Below, piece by piece: positions 1 through 13,400 of a DNA stretch of 64,000 nucleotides. Source of the DNA: Endomychus coccineus (Eukaryota > Arthropoda > Insecta > Coleoptera > Endomychidae); the NCBI GenBank assembly GCA_958510875.1, contig OY294070.1:3224001-3288000 (forward strand), read 5' to 3'. Under the pieces are notes generated by a model. It searched no databases and was not told where the DNA came from. It saw only the letters and a program-made list of their open reading frames with translations. A program made the translations under genes and the position numbers. Numbering within the stretch: position 1 is the first letter of the stretch; each line of letters starts with the position of its first letter.

Positions 1-1528
1 CAAACATGGGATTCTTCACTGACTGGATTACGTTTCGTTCGCGGCATCCATGTCAATCAGCCCGATTCGATCATATGTTTTAGACGTCAACAGCTTTCCA
101 TTCTCGTAGGCTACGTTTCTATTATGTAAGGTTCCCATAATGAAAAACTAGGAGCGCCTCAGTCTATTCCAGGCAGTGTGAAGAAGAAGAAAGCCATCAT
201 TTATTCAAATGACTTTGTCGACCCCTAAGTCTTAGCACATTACAATTCAGCTGTTTCTGCCTTCGCTTAGCGCTGGTATGATATGTTACAAGTATTGGAG
301 GAGGAAGGAGGAGCCTATTAGTAGTAGTGCCATATCGATCAATCAGATCAATCGCTCAACGTTTTCGTGTCACGTTGTCCCAAAATGTATCTATACTAAT
401 CAATTTCATTTGAAGGTTCCATATTTTACAAGCATATCATGCTCTCATATTGGACAATCAAGAAGGGACGGAGAAACATTTGAAACAGGCCAAAAAAGAG
501 GCGGATAAAGTGGGCAACGAACATGCGGCGGAATTTGCTAAGCACGTGGAGCTGGTATGACCTTTATTGCATTTCGTATAACCTATTTTGATTGGATAAT
601 TTGACTGCGCACAGCTTTATAGAAAATTTTCACACATTATTAATATCACCACCATTATAAACATTTTGCAACGAATATGAAGAACACCGTGGAATCGTGT
701 TAAATATATACATGTTAGCATGCATCATCAGTCTATTTAACGTTTCGACTTTAGTTGTATTCTTATCGTCAATCGACATTTCATTTTCAGCTTTTTTTTT
801 TCGTAGTTTAGGTTTGTTTTGTTTTGAATGTACCTTATTTAATATGTTTTTTGGACTTAGAGATAATTCCTGATGAAAAAATTATTTTGATTGCAACAGA
901 TCTATCGGAGTGTCGGGTAGAGACCATCAGGCTCCGCCACGACGTCTGAAATCAGATTTTTTATCGATTCAAATTCAATTCCACTCAAGCAGTTTTTAAT
1001 CAATTAAAATTGCCACAAAATTGAATAAACATTTAATTCCCAACTACCTTTAAGGACGTGTTTGTAGATAACAAGACATTACAAATTCCGTGTGTGTGAT
1101 ACAATATGTTCTAAAAGAAGAAGGAAACTATTTAAAATTATCAGTTATCTCCCTAGTTTTGATATTATCCGATAGATGGCACTACAAATACTTATATTTG
1201 CTTAGAATAATGAATAATAAGTAATCATTGCCTATGCATGTCCTCCTCGATAGTTAATGGTATTTTCCCAAAAACTACTAGTATTCCGAAAAACTGCATT
1301 TTATAGATTTAGAGGTTGCGAATTAGTTAGTGTTCTAGTATTCTGATGCCAGCGTATTCTTTTAAATCATAATTGATCGTATTTCAGGCCTGGAAGAATC
1401 AATTGCCAACGGCAACACTGAATTTCTGGAAGAAGCATTGCCAGCCAAATGAAACTCTAGATTACCATGAGCTAACTGATAACGTGAAGTTGGGATATTT
1501 CTCTTATCCGCTGCCTTTATTTTATTGA
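1..1528 (+). CDS. 3' end of an unrecognised multi-exon gene (partial)
   Basis: Three consecutive exons can be read in one phase-consistent frame: 1-125 (open from the window edge, then GTAAGG), 416-554 (after ...TTTGAAG, before GTATGA) and 1388-1528 (after ATTTCAG, ending in TGA). The junction phases (2, then 0) agree. The visible 133 or so residues contain a hydrophobic stretch around the first junction (LSILVGYVSIMFHILQAYH), likely a membrane segment. A charged lysine- and glutamate-rich helix follows (HLKQAKKEADKVGNEHAAEF), then a C terminus ending in LPLFY. I do not recognise the family; a small membrane-anchored protein is an inference. The 5' part lies outside the window. No canonical AATAAA is obvious in the 100 bases after the stop; AATAAG occurs near 1592. 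Confidence 0.5.
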
Positions 1529-3334
1529 TGCAAAGTACAATGACTTACGTGTTTACTGTTTTATTATATTGTATATATTATATATCCTTTTAATAAGATG
1601 AAAGTTATGTATTCTTGTATTTTATTGATACTCCGCCTCATTTGTTGTTTTCGATAGGGTAAACCATAAAATGTTAGTTGAATAGGGCAAAGGGCTTTGA
1701 ACAATATCTAAGGGATTGCGAAAATTCAGGGTTTCGGAACGCTGCAACATGTTTCCTCGGCGTCTGAGGGGAAAACTAATGGTAGAATCGAATTTATCAT
1801 CCATGAAAGTGTATTATGACTTCGTCATATCAAAATCGATGAGATCGACCAAATTCACTATTTTTCCATACTTACCCCTTTGGAAATTTGAGAAAATGCG
1901 AAAGTTCCCTAAGGTTCATGCAACTCAGGGAACTTGTTCTATCTGATCATAGAAGGTTGTGGATACCAATTTCGGCATATTATTCATGTTAAATCTGATT
2001 TAATAGGGTACTTATCTAAGGGATGGGTAAAATTCTGGGTTTTGGAACGCTGCAAAATGTTTCCTCGGCGTCTGAGGCGAAAACTAATGGTAGAATCGAA
2101 TTTCTCATTCATGATAGTGTATTATGACGGAGTTATATCGGAATCGATGCCCCCAGTCCGGACAATTCTTGACTTTTGATAAGACACACAATTTCGTGTA
2201 GGTACATTTCAAGAGATATAGAATAAAATTTTCTGAATTATGAAAATAACTTAGATAGTTTAACATTATAAAGATTATGAAGATGAATAAACGACTATGG
2301 TTTAATATTTTATGTTTATTCATCTTTATAATCCTATGTTAAATTATCTAAGTTATCTTCATAATTCAGAAAATTATTTAATTTTGTATAATGTGTATGT
2401 GTGACTTGTGTTTCATATTAAAATTGAATCTTCACGGCATTATGAAAGATGTTTGTTATTACATTATGTATGGTAATGATTCTGTAGTTGAATATATGTA
2501 TTATTCAATAGTTGCTGTTGTTATTCACTTTATATGTTATGTAATGTGGGGTACAGTGATTACAGATAATTACTTACTAAGGTTTTCGATTTTATCATCC
2601 GCAAAAAATTGAATCTCTAAATTGCTGTCGATACTAAAACCTAAAACAATTAAAGCGCGATTTATTCGAATTTTATTCTACTCTGAATAACAGTTACAAT
2701 TACATTAATGAGTATTGAGTGGAGAATTTTCACAATCATGATATTCAAAGCCTCAGCTGATGATTACGTACCGGGAAAAAGTCTTAAGATATCTTGATTT
2801 TTAGACAAAACAGAAGTGAGCATGGAAGCTTGAATCCGCGTGGTTAACTTGTTATTATTCGAAGATCTTCAGCCAACCTAAACAATTCTCCCCCTTTATA
2901 TTCATGGATTTCGTCAAATTTGCGTCTGAATGCTAAATTTTTTTGAAAGATGATCGACTTGTGACTTCAATTCCCGTATGACATTTGAGATCACCGGTTA
3001 TTCTTCTCAAATACTTGGAATTTGGCAAATTCTCTGATCCCGCAGGAAATTTGAAAATAATTGAAGGTGTCCATAGCATAAAATCGTAAAAGTGAAAATG
3101 ATGTTCGAACAATCCTAAAAAGTTTTAACTTTTTCATGGAAATGTCCAATTCTAATGTATAGTCAGTATTATCGACATCTGCCATACTGTCAAACGAGTA
3201 TGCCAAATTTTTACTGGCTTGCTTACGAGGACAAGGTGAAAATGGTCTGAAAAATAAAACAGATGGCGCCACAATCGGAAATCCCATGTGACGTTTGTGA
3301 CGTACTATCTTTAAGTAGAACACATTAGAATTTT
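1529..3334. other. Intergenic stretch with a diverged direct repeat and a hairpin
   Basis: No host gene is seen. Two copies of a roughly 120-base block lie at about 1717-1835 and 2028-2145. Both contain the text of 'gtttcggaacgctgcaa' with small changes, followed by a shared region, so this is an old tandem or dispersed repeat. A hairpin-forming inverted repeat follows at about 2222-2385. The remainder, to about 3330, is AT-rich and unrecognised. Confidence 0.5.
2222..2385. repeat. Imperfect inverted repeat (hairpin), MITE-like
   Basis: The left arm (about 2222-2292, containing ttctgaattatgaaaataac) is nearly the reverse complement of the right arm (about 2310-2385, containing gttatcttcataattcagaa). 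The loop is only about 20 bases. No target duplication or transposase is visible. It could be a foldback MITE or an inverted duplication. Confidence 0.55.
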
Positions 3335-3715
3335 CAGACTGTTATGTCATTCAGTTTTGCTTTGACACCCTTCGAAAGCAAGCCACCTTGGAGATTTTTG
3401 TAAACATGGAAAAAGTGAATATCGCGTCTTGATTAAACATTATTTCTTGCTTGGAAAAAACATTACGCAAATCAAAGCATCACTTGTTAAACATTATGGA
3501 GACTCTTTACCATCGATTGGAATGATTTTCAAGTGGTTTACTGATTTTCGTTGAGTTAGTATGACCACAAAGGACGCCTTGCGTTCTGGTCGTCGAATTG
3601 AAGTTACAATCGTCGATAATAATAATAATCGTCCATGGTATGATACTGGACGATCGGCGGGTTGAAGTGCATGAGATTGCTAATGCTATGGGCATGAGCT
3701 TTATTTAATTCTATA
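3335..3715 (+). pseudogene. Mariner transposase N-terminal fragment, degenerate
   Basis: From an ATG at 3406 the reading resembles the paired-type helix-turn-helix region of insect mariner transposases. It begins MEKVN and continues with an LIKHYFLLGKNITQIKASL-like segment, then SLPSIGMIFKWFTDFR, with stops and frame changes. An RRVEVHEIANAMGMS-like segment follows in another frame. The DDD catalytic domain is absent. It is a short decayed relic, not a gene. Confidence 0.6.
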
Positions 3716-3962
3716 TCTTTAATGTAATTTTGTATATAATACTATTATGTATTGATGCTAAATCGTAAAAACTGATCAAAGAGGATTATAACTTGAAATG
3801 AAATTCTTGAAGTGCTTCATTTAAATCAATGTAAATTATGCACGCTCTTGCCCCTTGTCACGTGGTCAGAATGATCTCTATCTCTTCCCAATACCAGGCT
3901 GAAACAGTCTTCTGTCTCTCTTACGTATTGGAGTCATCGACTATGCATTATCCATGTATGTA

Positions 3963-4080
3963 CGAGGTCTGTTCCAAAAGTATCCGACTTGCATTCATAT
4001 CTTCGCGCCACAACACTCAGGCGACCTCTGTAGGGTACCAACGTCACCAGTAACTCCTAACCTTCTCCTAGATGCCTTAG
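3963..4080 (+). mobile_element. Left terminal segment of a mariner element
   Basis: The sequence after the TA at 3961-3962 starts cgaggtctgttccaaaagta. It matches, with few changes, the left end of the larger mariner at 12511. Similarity continues for about 110 bases and then stops. No right end is present here. It adjoins a LINE fragment, and the pair is bracketed by a 20-base near-direct repeat (3943-3962 and 6907-6926). Confidence 0.6.
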
Positions 4081-4140
4081 TTTACCCGGTTAGTTCTGAT
4101 TTCCAGACCAATGTGTCATAACATGATGATCGGTTAAACT

Positions 4141-6904
4141 ATTGTTTCAAGGATCCAAGGAAAGTTGGAGAATGGCTAAAAAGATGGTGGGCTATGACAA
4201 GGTTCAATTGGCTATAAACTAATTTGATCCATATAAATCACCGGGCTCCGACGGAATTTACCCAGTATAGCTGCAGAAGGGACCAGAGCTACTGCAGATC
4301 AGGCTCTGCAATGTACACAGAGCCAGTCTGGCTCTAGGAATGGAAAAAATGTTAGGGTTACTTTTATACCGAAACCTAGAAAAACTGGACAGGAGACTGC
4401 AAAGTCCCTAAGACCGATTAGTTTTATGTAATTCGACCTCAAGACCCTAAAAAAACTAGTAGATAGACGCATAAGAGACGGAGTACGGGTAGAAAGACCA
4501 ATGCACGGCGACCAATATGCCTACAAGGCTGGTTGTTCAACAGAAACAGCACTCCATCAACTTGTGGAAAGAGTGGAACAAACGCTGGAAAATAAAGAAA
4601 TCCTTCTAGCGGGTTTCCTAGACATAGAAGGAGCTTTTGACAACACCTCCATTGCTTCAATCATCAGGTCCCTCAAACACGAAGGAATTGAGGAACCATG
4701 TGTGGCCTGGATAAACTCAACCCGAGTGACCAGAGGATGCCCGTAGGGTTCCACTCCTGTGGAACCTGGCTGTTGACGGGCTACTGAGAACCCTTCAGGA
4801 CGAAGGATACAGAACCCTTGGATATGCCGATAACATACTTACCATGGTACAAGTAATATACAACTCCACGGTCACAGATTAAATGCAAAATGCTCTGAAC
4901 CTGGTAGAAACATGGAAGGATTCAGAGGGACTGAATATCAGTCTCCACAAAACCTCCATAGTAGCGTTACTAGTAACTTTTAATTATAGGACTTGGGACC
5001 CCTGAATATTTGAGAAGAAACTTTACAGATAAAAGGGGAAGTCAACTATCTCGGGGTGACACTAGACTAGAAACTGACTTGGAACCAACATCAGTCTGTG
5101 GCCAGACGCTCTTTCGGGAAAAAATGAGTGTTATGACCGGCCATGCTCTAATGGTTGTACAACATCGTGGTTACAACCGCAATAACATACGCCTGTTTGG
5201 TATGGTGACCTAAGACACAATAAAGAGCGACCACTACAAGATTAATCAAGGTCCAGAGATTTGCATGTCTTGGAATCACAGGGGTCATGAAACAACGCCC
5301 ACTGCAGAAATGGAGATACTACTGGAATTACCCCCCCTCCAATTGGTAATCCAAGGAGATTAAAGGCTTGGTGCCTTTAGAATACAAAATACATTGGAGA
5401 ATATTCCCGTTGGGACGGGACACATGAGCATTATAAAAATCGTGACCAGGGACGTGTTAGGCATGAGAACAGATTACATTTCGAAGCGATACTGTTTTAA
5501 CAACAAATTCAGGGTATCAATACCAGAAAGGATTGAATGGGAATATACAAACTTTCTACAAGGAAAGATCTGGTATACAGACGGGTCTAAGACTGAAAAA
5601 GGTGCAGGTGCAGGAGTATACTCAAGAAACCCAAAGTCTGGCTTCAGCCATTCATTGGGTAAATACATCTCCGTCTTCCCAGCAGAGGTATATGTAATGC
5701 TCCAATCTGTGAAGGAAAACAATTGAAGAGCCATCGAAGATGAGCATATCCACCTATTGACAGACAGTCAAGGCAATGAGAAGTCAGGAAGTTACATTCC
5801 GTCTGGTATGGCCATGCAAAAAAGAACTTGAAATACTGGCAGCATTCAGCTGATCTGGGTGCCGCGACATCAGGGAGAGACAGGCAATGAAAAAGCCGAC
5901 GAACTTGCAAGAAGATGGTCGGAGAACGCTCCAGATCCAGAACAGACCATGGGGGTACCAAAACGAACAGCACGACGGTCTGTAGAAGACTAGATCAAGG
6001 AAAACCACAAAGAGTACTGAGGAAAAACACCAAGAAACGAACATGGGATGAAATACATCAAAGTCCCGTGTAACAGAAGAACGATAGACATATTAGGACT
6101 AAATAGGGAAAAAATAAAAGTCGTAGCAGGGTTCATGACTGCCATGTGCCAGTAAAAGGGCACCTAAACAAAATGGGACTGTACAATGGCGACCTGACAT
6201 GCAGACTTTGCGCTAAGGATACAAAAACAGTGACACACATACTGTGTAAATGTGAGGCATTAGACCTCAGAAGACAGTCTATTTATACAGTTCCCACCCA
6301 GTAAAGGACTTGTACAAACTCGAACAAGGTACAAAAATACTCGAGTGGATACTGTAAAGAAACATGGGTCATGGAAAAAAACAAAGAATACTGGAAACGA
6401 ACATGGGAAGAAATACATCCAAGCCCCGTGTAACAAAAGAACAACAGACCTATTAGCACTAAATACAGAAAAAATAAAATTCGTAAAAGGGCACTTGAAC
6501 AAACTGGGACTGTACAATGGTGACCTGACATGCAGACTTTGCGGTAAGGATACAGAAACAGTAACACACATACTGTGTAAATGCGAGGCATTGGATCGCA
6601 AAAGACAGTCAATTTTTGGAAAGCCTAACGGCGAACCAGAATTATACAGTTCCCACACAGTGAAGGACTCGTACAAGGTACAAAAATACTCGAGTGGATA
6701 CCGTGAAGAAACAAAACAAAGGCGAGATACAATGGGCCCAGCAGACCTAAGTGTCACCGGAGGCAATAGCCAGACAAGCCTACAAAGGGGGTGAAGTTTT
6801 TAGTGAGTATGCCTGGAATGATGACTCTCACAGCAAACCATGAGACTCAAAGAATCATAACATCCCCATAAGGGGTTTTCTTCACTTCCGCAAAAAAAAA
6901 AAAA
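4141..6904 (+). mobile_element. Decayed Jockey-like non-LTR retrotransposon, 5'-truncated
   Basis: Broken reading frames give reverse transcriptase text: an SPG.DGIYP-like motif near 4240, AGFLDIEGAFDNT near 4615, and a YADN in place of YADD near 4825. An RNase H domain follows (WYTDGSKTEKGAGAGVYS near 5570; LLTDSQ near 5757; WVPRHQGETGNEKADELA near 5857). Next comes a Cys/His C-terminal segment (CRLCGKDTETVTHILCKC, about 6536-6590). The end carries A13 at 6892-6904. The C-terminal part is internally duplicated (about 6020-6260 and 6380-6600). Many stops show that it is dead. Confidence 0.75.
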
Positions 6905-7491
6905 CCATGCGCTATCCATGTATGTATATATAATATCCATGCTTCTATACATAGATATTATGTATAATATAGAATATCTATGCTTCTATTGAAGCTGTTC
7001 GACTAGCTAGTCTTTATCCTTGATTAGCGATTATTTCTGCTTGCCAGACCACTGTCTCATAACATGATGATCTTTTGAACTATTGTTACATCACATCTTA
7101 TTACTTGGGTTACATCTCCTGTTTTTTTCACATAGTTTCTGTATGTTGTGTGAATAACAAGTTCGATGAATAGTTTAATTAGAAATTCAATCCTCCATTT
7201 TATCATTAACATGAGTTCATTAATACAAATCAGTTCGAAATGCTTTTATTTAATTCCCAATTAATTCTAATATAAACAGCTGCAGCTTGTTTTATTCTAT
7301 GAAAAGTTTATTTTTTATCTCACGGATACAAATTATTCTACGTTCCTTAATTCGCAAATTAATCATAAAAAGTTAATTCCCCCCATCCAAAGTTCTTACC
7401 CACTTTATATATTAATTTCGCGAGCCTATTCATTTATCGCCACAGTTGAAACCTTTCAGGTACCTACTCGTTCTGTTGCTTTCGTTTGAAC

Positions 7492-10400
7492 ATGACGTTC
7501 ATCAACAAAACCCCCGCAGCAATAGTAGCGTACGTACGGAAATATTACAATGTTACCGAGGATGATATTGGGAGAGATGTAGAAATAGTAAAAAGTTGGA
7601 TGAAACAACAATCTCATTTACCACAAGATATACAAGGTAACTTAGCTCTTCCATAATTTCAGAAAAATTGATTATCAAGACACTGTCAATAAATAAAATG
7701 TATTCGGTATAGTCCAGTCACCCTGCAATTGTTTGGGGCAAATATGTGAACTGAAATAGTTGATATTTATGTTTTCGGGTGTGCTGAACACTAATATGGT
7801 ATGATCATTTACCTAAGAGTGCCGGTTAGAGGTTCGCCGAAGCTAAGGTGAAGGTCAATTCTAATGTTCGGTTAATTGTAATCAAATTGACGAATTCACG
7901 CTCAATCAAGTTATTTTCCATGCGAATCGGTAGTATTTTTTATGCACTTTAATTTGCGGTTTTTTCGAAATTTGCAAAGGGGGGACTGCAATCGGCCATT
8001 TTGTAAAAATCGTAATTTCCCAATTGCGTGGGAAATGATAAGGCCCCGATTGAAAATAAAACGACTCCGAAAAAATGAGAAAATTTTGAGGTTAGAGATT
8101 TGGGATCTACAAATTCATATCGGGAATGGATAGCTTGATTTCTTCCGGTCATTTTGAGCCCAATTACGTCTCATTTGGTTGAGTTGAACATGAGAATACT
8201 ATTTTGAACCTTTTCACTTATACTCAACTTGTTTTTTTTTCAATCGGAGCCTGACTAACCCCATGTAAGCCGAAATGGAATATATGGAGGGCATTAAGAA
8301 CTTCAATTTGCATTTTGGTTTGAGTCAAAAGACTCATTATTCGCTCAGCAATCGCGAAATTACGATTTTTACAAAATTACCGATTGCAGTACCCCCTTCA
8401 CAAATATCAAGAAAATGAAAAAAGCGTATTGAAGTGCATAAAAAGTACTATCGATTCATATGAAAAATAACATGATAGAGCATAAATTCGTCGATTTCAA
8501 TACAAGTAACCGAACATAAGATTTTCATGAAAAAATTAGCTTTGGCAAACCTCTAACCGGCGTCATTTTGCTTTAAATAATGCTGCACAACTTTTCCCGC
8601 CTCATAGTTGCACATTGAGGTAATTTTTTTCTTTAAAAAGCACATTAAAATAGCATTTCAATGTGTTTTTATTAATTGAAAACTCAATTGGTTATTCCAG
8701 AAACGCGCTGGCAATTCCTTACCTTTTTCATTTCCAACATTAGTTAAATGATAAAAAAAATAATATTAAATAATTTTTTTTTACAAATTGAAGTGTTATT
8801 ATTCAGAATTTTCAGTTGACTGTACGTTTTTTGTACACCTTTACATTTTCCATGTTAATTGGAATCGAAATTATCAATGACGTCTTCTCAGAAGCAGACT
8901 ATCACTATTTTAACAAGGCATGGGTCAGGCTTAAAGTCCTTACGGCTATGATTTCATTAAATAACGGGTGTACATGCACGCAAATTGAGCATAGATGGAA
9001 TGACGAACCCTACTGTCACTTTTGACCCCTGTCGATCTATCCGATTTTTTGGTATGTTGTACTTGTATTCCAGATTATTCGGTTTTCAGTAATAAAATAT
9101 TATGTGGTGACGTTTCAAATGGCGACAATCCTAAATTCAACTAGATCACCCTGTATGAAAGGCGTCATCATTTATAAATTGCACTCTTATAGGGGTTTTG
9201 ACATAGACTTCCATCAAGTGATCGGGTTTTTTATGAAAAAATATATGTTTCGACAAAAAATGAAAACCTTCATTTTCCCTACATTTTCGAAACAGAGAAC
9301 CCTCAAGACAGTTTTCTCCTCTAGAACAGCCGTTTCGGTTTTTTCAATCCTCACTACTTTTTCAGCGCTAGAGCGATCCAAAGTGAACAATTTCCCGGCT
9401 CCCAAACATACGCTGAAGCTCTTGGATTATATCCAGAAGAGAATTATTCGTTTGAGTGATGATGTCACACTTACGAGTTCGTTGGCCTGTCTAGAACATC
9501 GTTTGAAAGATGGGAGATCTCTCCCCTTTCCTATAGATATTTTCATGGTTCCTTTTATTGTTAAGCTCTTGACCTGCCAAACTTCTTCCTACCAGACTTA
9601 ATTTGTCCATCGAACTGTGAAGCTGTGGAACTATTTTCCTGGTGATGTCTTTCCCAATTCCTATAACCTCCAAACCTTCAAGAAAAATTCGATTGCCGAT
9701 CTCCCATCACAACATTCCACCACTGGCTCACACGATTTTCTTCGAACATTATAGCATGCCGTGCACTGACACAGCACATGCATGGGTGTCTCTTCTTCCA
9801 CGTCGCAACTCCTAGATGTGGGCTGATCTACCAGTCTGTTGAATGTCAGTAGATTTCTCACTCGTTGCTGCTGGAGATCTTTCATTAGTCGCTTGGAGTG
9901 CGACATACGGGGCAGTTCCTTCCAGCAGACACGATGCTCTCTCTCTGTCTATCTCTCTCTCTCGAGTCATTTTTGGAATACAGATTTTGCTGTGGCATTA
10001 GAAATGTCACAGGTTAGCTCTGGTCCAATGGAATACACTAGTGCTTTCGTTAAGCCATACGGTATCCCCTGGTATCATATGTGGATTGCCCCCAGCGTTC
10101 TGACGCCCATTCAAGGTTTGAATCGTGAACGGTACGGAAGTGCTGTGAACCTTGATCCTCTCGGATATCATCCCTAATGCTCCAGGTGATCCAAGCAATC
10201 CAAGAATGATTCAGCCTTTCCTTGTCCAATAAGTTCAAAGCTATACGCTCCTCTTATGGCTTCTGCCTGAACGGCGAGGTGCAGTGGCTCCAACCCCAAC
10301 AACCTTTCCATAGCAGCCGTTGGGGTGGTCGACATTGCACCTGTTATTCCTAAGCTCGCCAGCCACAGTTACAAACTTGGCGGACCTGTGTTTGTTAACA

Positions 10401-13400
10401 AGTACACCCCAGAAAAAGCCTGTAATTTTTATGTGCTTCGGCACAAGTTCGAACCTGCACTCTGAACTCAACTGATATGCCATTATCCATTATATTTTAC
10501 AAGTTAACAATGTTGATTCAAGAAGTTGTAACTGGTTTGATATTGTAAATTATGTTTTATATTTCTTGTAATAAAACTGCGTGAAAAAATATCCTCAGTA
10601 TGAACCGTGATTTGGGAAGATCAAAATGATACCACGAAATGTGACATTGGTATCTCAAAATGTATTGTTTAGTGAATTACAAACACATTTCGTGTAAGAA
10701 CTCAATAGACAAAGCTTTCTATTAGTTCCAGACAGCAGTTTCGCCCATCTCACGAACTCGTCAATGAGACGAGGCAGAAGTGAAATCACTGATCAACCAT
10801 CTGAATAAAAGCCCCCCATCGAAAACGTTTGGCGAATATAGATATTCTAACACCATCTGCCCAAAAGCAGATGTCCAACTGAGAATGCAATTCACAGTGT
10901 TACGCATTGATAAAACAGTACTCGCGATTCCAGCAGATGGTGTTGGAATATCTAGATTAGCCAAACATTTTCGAATGTGTTTTATTATATCACTTTTGGA
11001 GATGGTTGAACACTGACTTTACGTCCGCTTCGTCCAACAGCTGCCTGGGACTAAAAGACGTATTGCCACTGTTCAACTCCTGAATGCAAGTTATAAGATC
11101 AATTTTTCGTTTTATTAGATGATGATTTCCTAGAAAAGTGTCTCTTGCGAAATAAATTTCAAGTGGAAAAAACGAAACAGAAGGTTGAAGCGTATTATAC
11201 AAATAAAGCAGCCAACATAGAGATGTTTGAAGATTGTGTAAACTTGAGACCCTCAAAACAAAGTTTGTAAGTAACAACGAATTTCCATGTAAATTGGTAT
11301 CAAAATCAAATACAATCAGCCATTACGTGATGAAAATACATTATCTACTAGGATAAACAACTGATTTAATTAATAAATGCAACTATGGTTTCGCTTCTTG
11401 AAACAGATATTATAAATAAATTACATTAATTCATTAAGTTAGTGAAAACTTTCATTTAATATTGTTTTCAAGTTGAACTGTACGCTCCTCACCGTCATCG
11501 TTGAACCTTTACTCGGTTCTAGATCTAATGTACCGTTTAATTTCCAAGGTGAACTGGCAGAATATTTAACGAAACCTTCATCACTGATATATTGAAGCAA
11601 ATTGATAATCGAAATGACCAACACTGTTTTTACTAGATATTTGTTCAATTGACTCTCATTAAGTTAAGTCATCTAAGTAAGTTAAACAAACGTCTTTCAT
11701 TGCTGCATAAGAGGTTTAAAATTAAATTTATTGGACTAATGAGTAGGAGTAGTCACTGTTATCCATTAAAAATACCTTTCAGGTACCAAGTAGCCATCAT
11801 CAAAGTAAATAGTGGAGTCAATCTACGGAAAAATAGGACGAGGTTCGTAAACATTTGATAGAGGTTAGCGACCTGGATAAAATGATGTCTTATGATACAC
11901 TCACATAGCATTTTGATCAACATGCAATCAATTTTGCAAATTCCAGATTTTTCGACATAGCGAACTTTATCAACGGTATTGCCTGAGCAGTTTTTTAGCT
12001 TGTTCTTGCACCTATGAACGAATTTTATTGTACTTAGAAAACAATTCGGAAAATGTATAAATTACTGAAGGATGATGAACGAAAGTTCCGAATTTCAAAC
12101 TTTTTCAAATTTTTGAAGTGCCAAAAAAATCATAACAACTATGTTGAGAAACTTCAGCAAATAGCGACGGACAAATCTTGGATAAATAAAGTTAATTTCT
12201 AACCAAAAACGGATCGCAATTGGTCCCAAATCAAATAGTATTAAAGCATGTATATTTAGTTTCCTAATTTAGTTTACTCTGAAAAGCTTCTACAATACGG
12301 AAAAGCCTTAAGTGATTTTGCACCTACTTTTCTGCTTTAACAATGGATTTTACTTGTTGCCACAAAATGCTCAACATGATTAAGCATACAGTAATAGAGG
12401 CAAGCCGGAAAATCGTATGCTCCATATCAGTAGCAATGGTATCACATACACATTCTATGTTAATATTAAATGTTCTTAATATTTCTAGAAGAACACATTT
12501 TTCATATGTACAAGGTCTCTCCCAAAAGTATCCGACTTGCATTCATATCTTCGCGCCACAACACCAAGGTGACCTCTGTAGGGTACGAACGTCACTAGTA
12601 ACTCCTAGCCTCCTACTACGTCTTTTTTGCGTTCGTCGGATTTTGTTTATTGCTAAAAATGACGGAAAGAACTGAACAACGAATTTGCATAAAATTTTGT
12701 TTTAATCATTGTAAAAGTTGTGCGGAAACTATTCAAATGTTACAAAATGCTTTTGGAGACGAGTATATGGGCAAAACACGGCTAAAAAATGGCCGCACAT
12801 CTGTTGAGAGTGATCCTCGTTCTGGTCGACCGTCGACGGGAACAACATCGGATAATGCCGAGCGTGTGCTATTGGACAAGATCGTCGTTTGACTGTGGGG
12901 GAACTAGAAGATGTCCTTGGAATACCAAAAAGTACTGTTTGGCGAATTTTAACCGAGAATTTGGGAATGACTCGTGTGTGTGCAAAATTCATCCCAAAAC
13001 TGCTCTCAGAACAACAAAAACCCTTCGATTAGAAATCGCTCAGAACAATCTGGAGATAATCAATAGTGATTGAAATTTTCAAAATATCAAAACATAGCTC
13101 CCTGCGATTGAAAATGCCGCATAAAGGACACCGATTCGAGGACAAAGAGACTAATGCGACGAATGCACTAAAGGCGAAGCCAAAAACTAATTTTGACTGC
13201 TTTAGAAAGTCCAAGCATCGATATGAATGTGTTGCTCAATCAAATGGGGACTACTTTGAAGGAAGCCACCAACCGGATGCAGTGGCGGCTCGTGAACTTT
13301 TTAAGAGAGGAGGCTGGACATAAAACGTTCTTGTAAAAATATACTCTATTCAGCCAATTAATTTAACCTTTGCACAGCGACCGTACCAGCTACTTCAGTG

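Noticed and set aside
6260..6766. Minus-strand 168-codon frame
   Set aside because: Antisense shadow of the Jockey-like RNase H and C-terminal region; the sense frame carries the recognised motifs.
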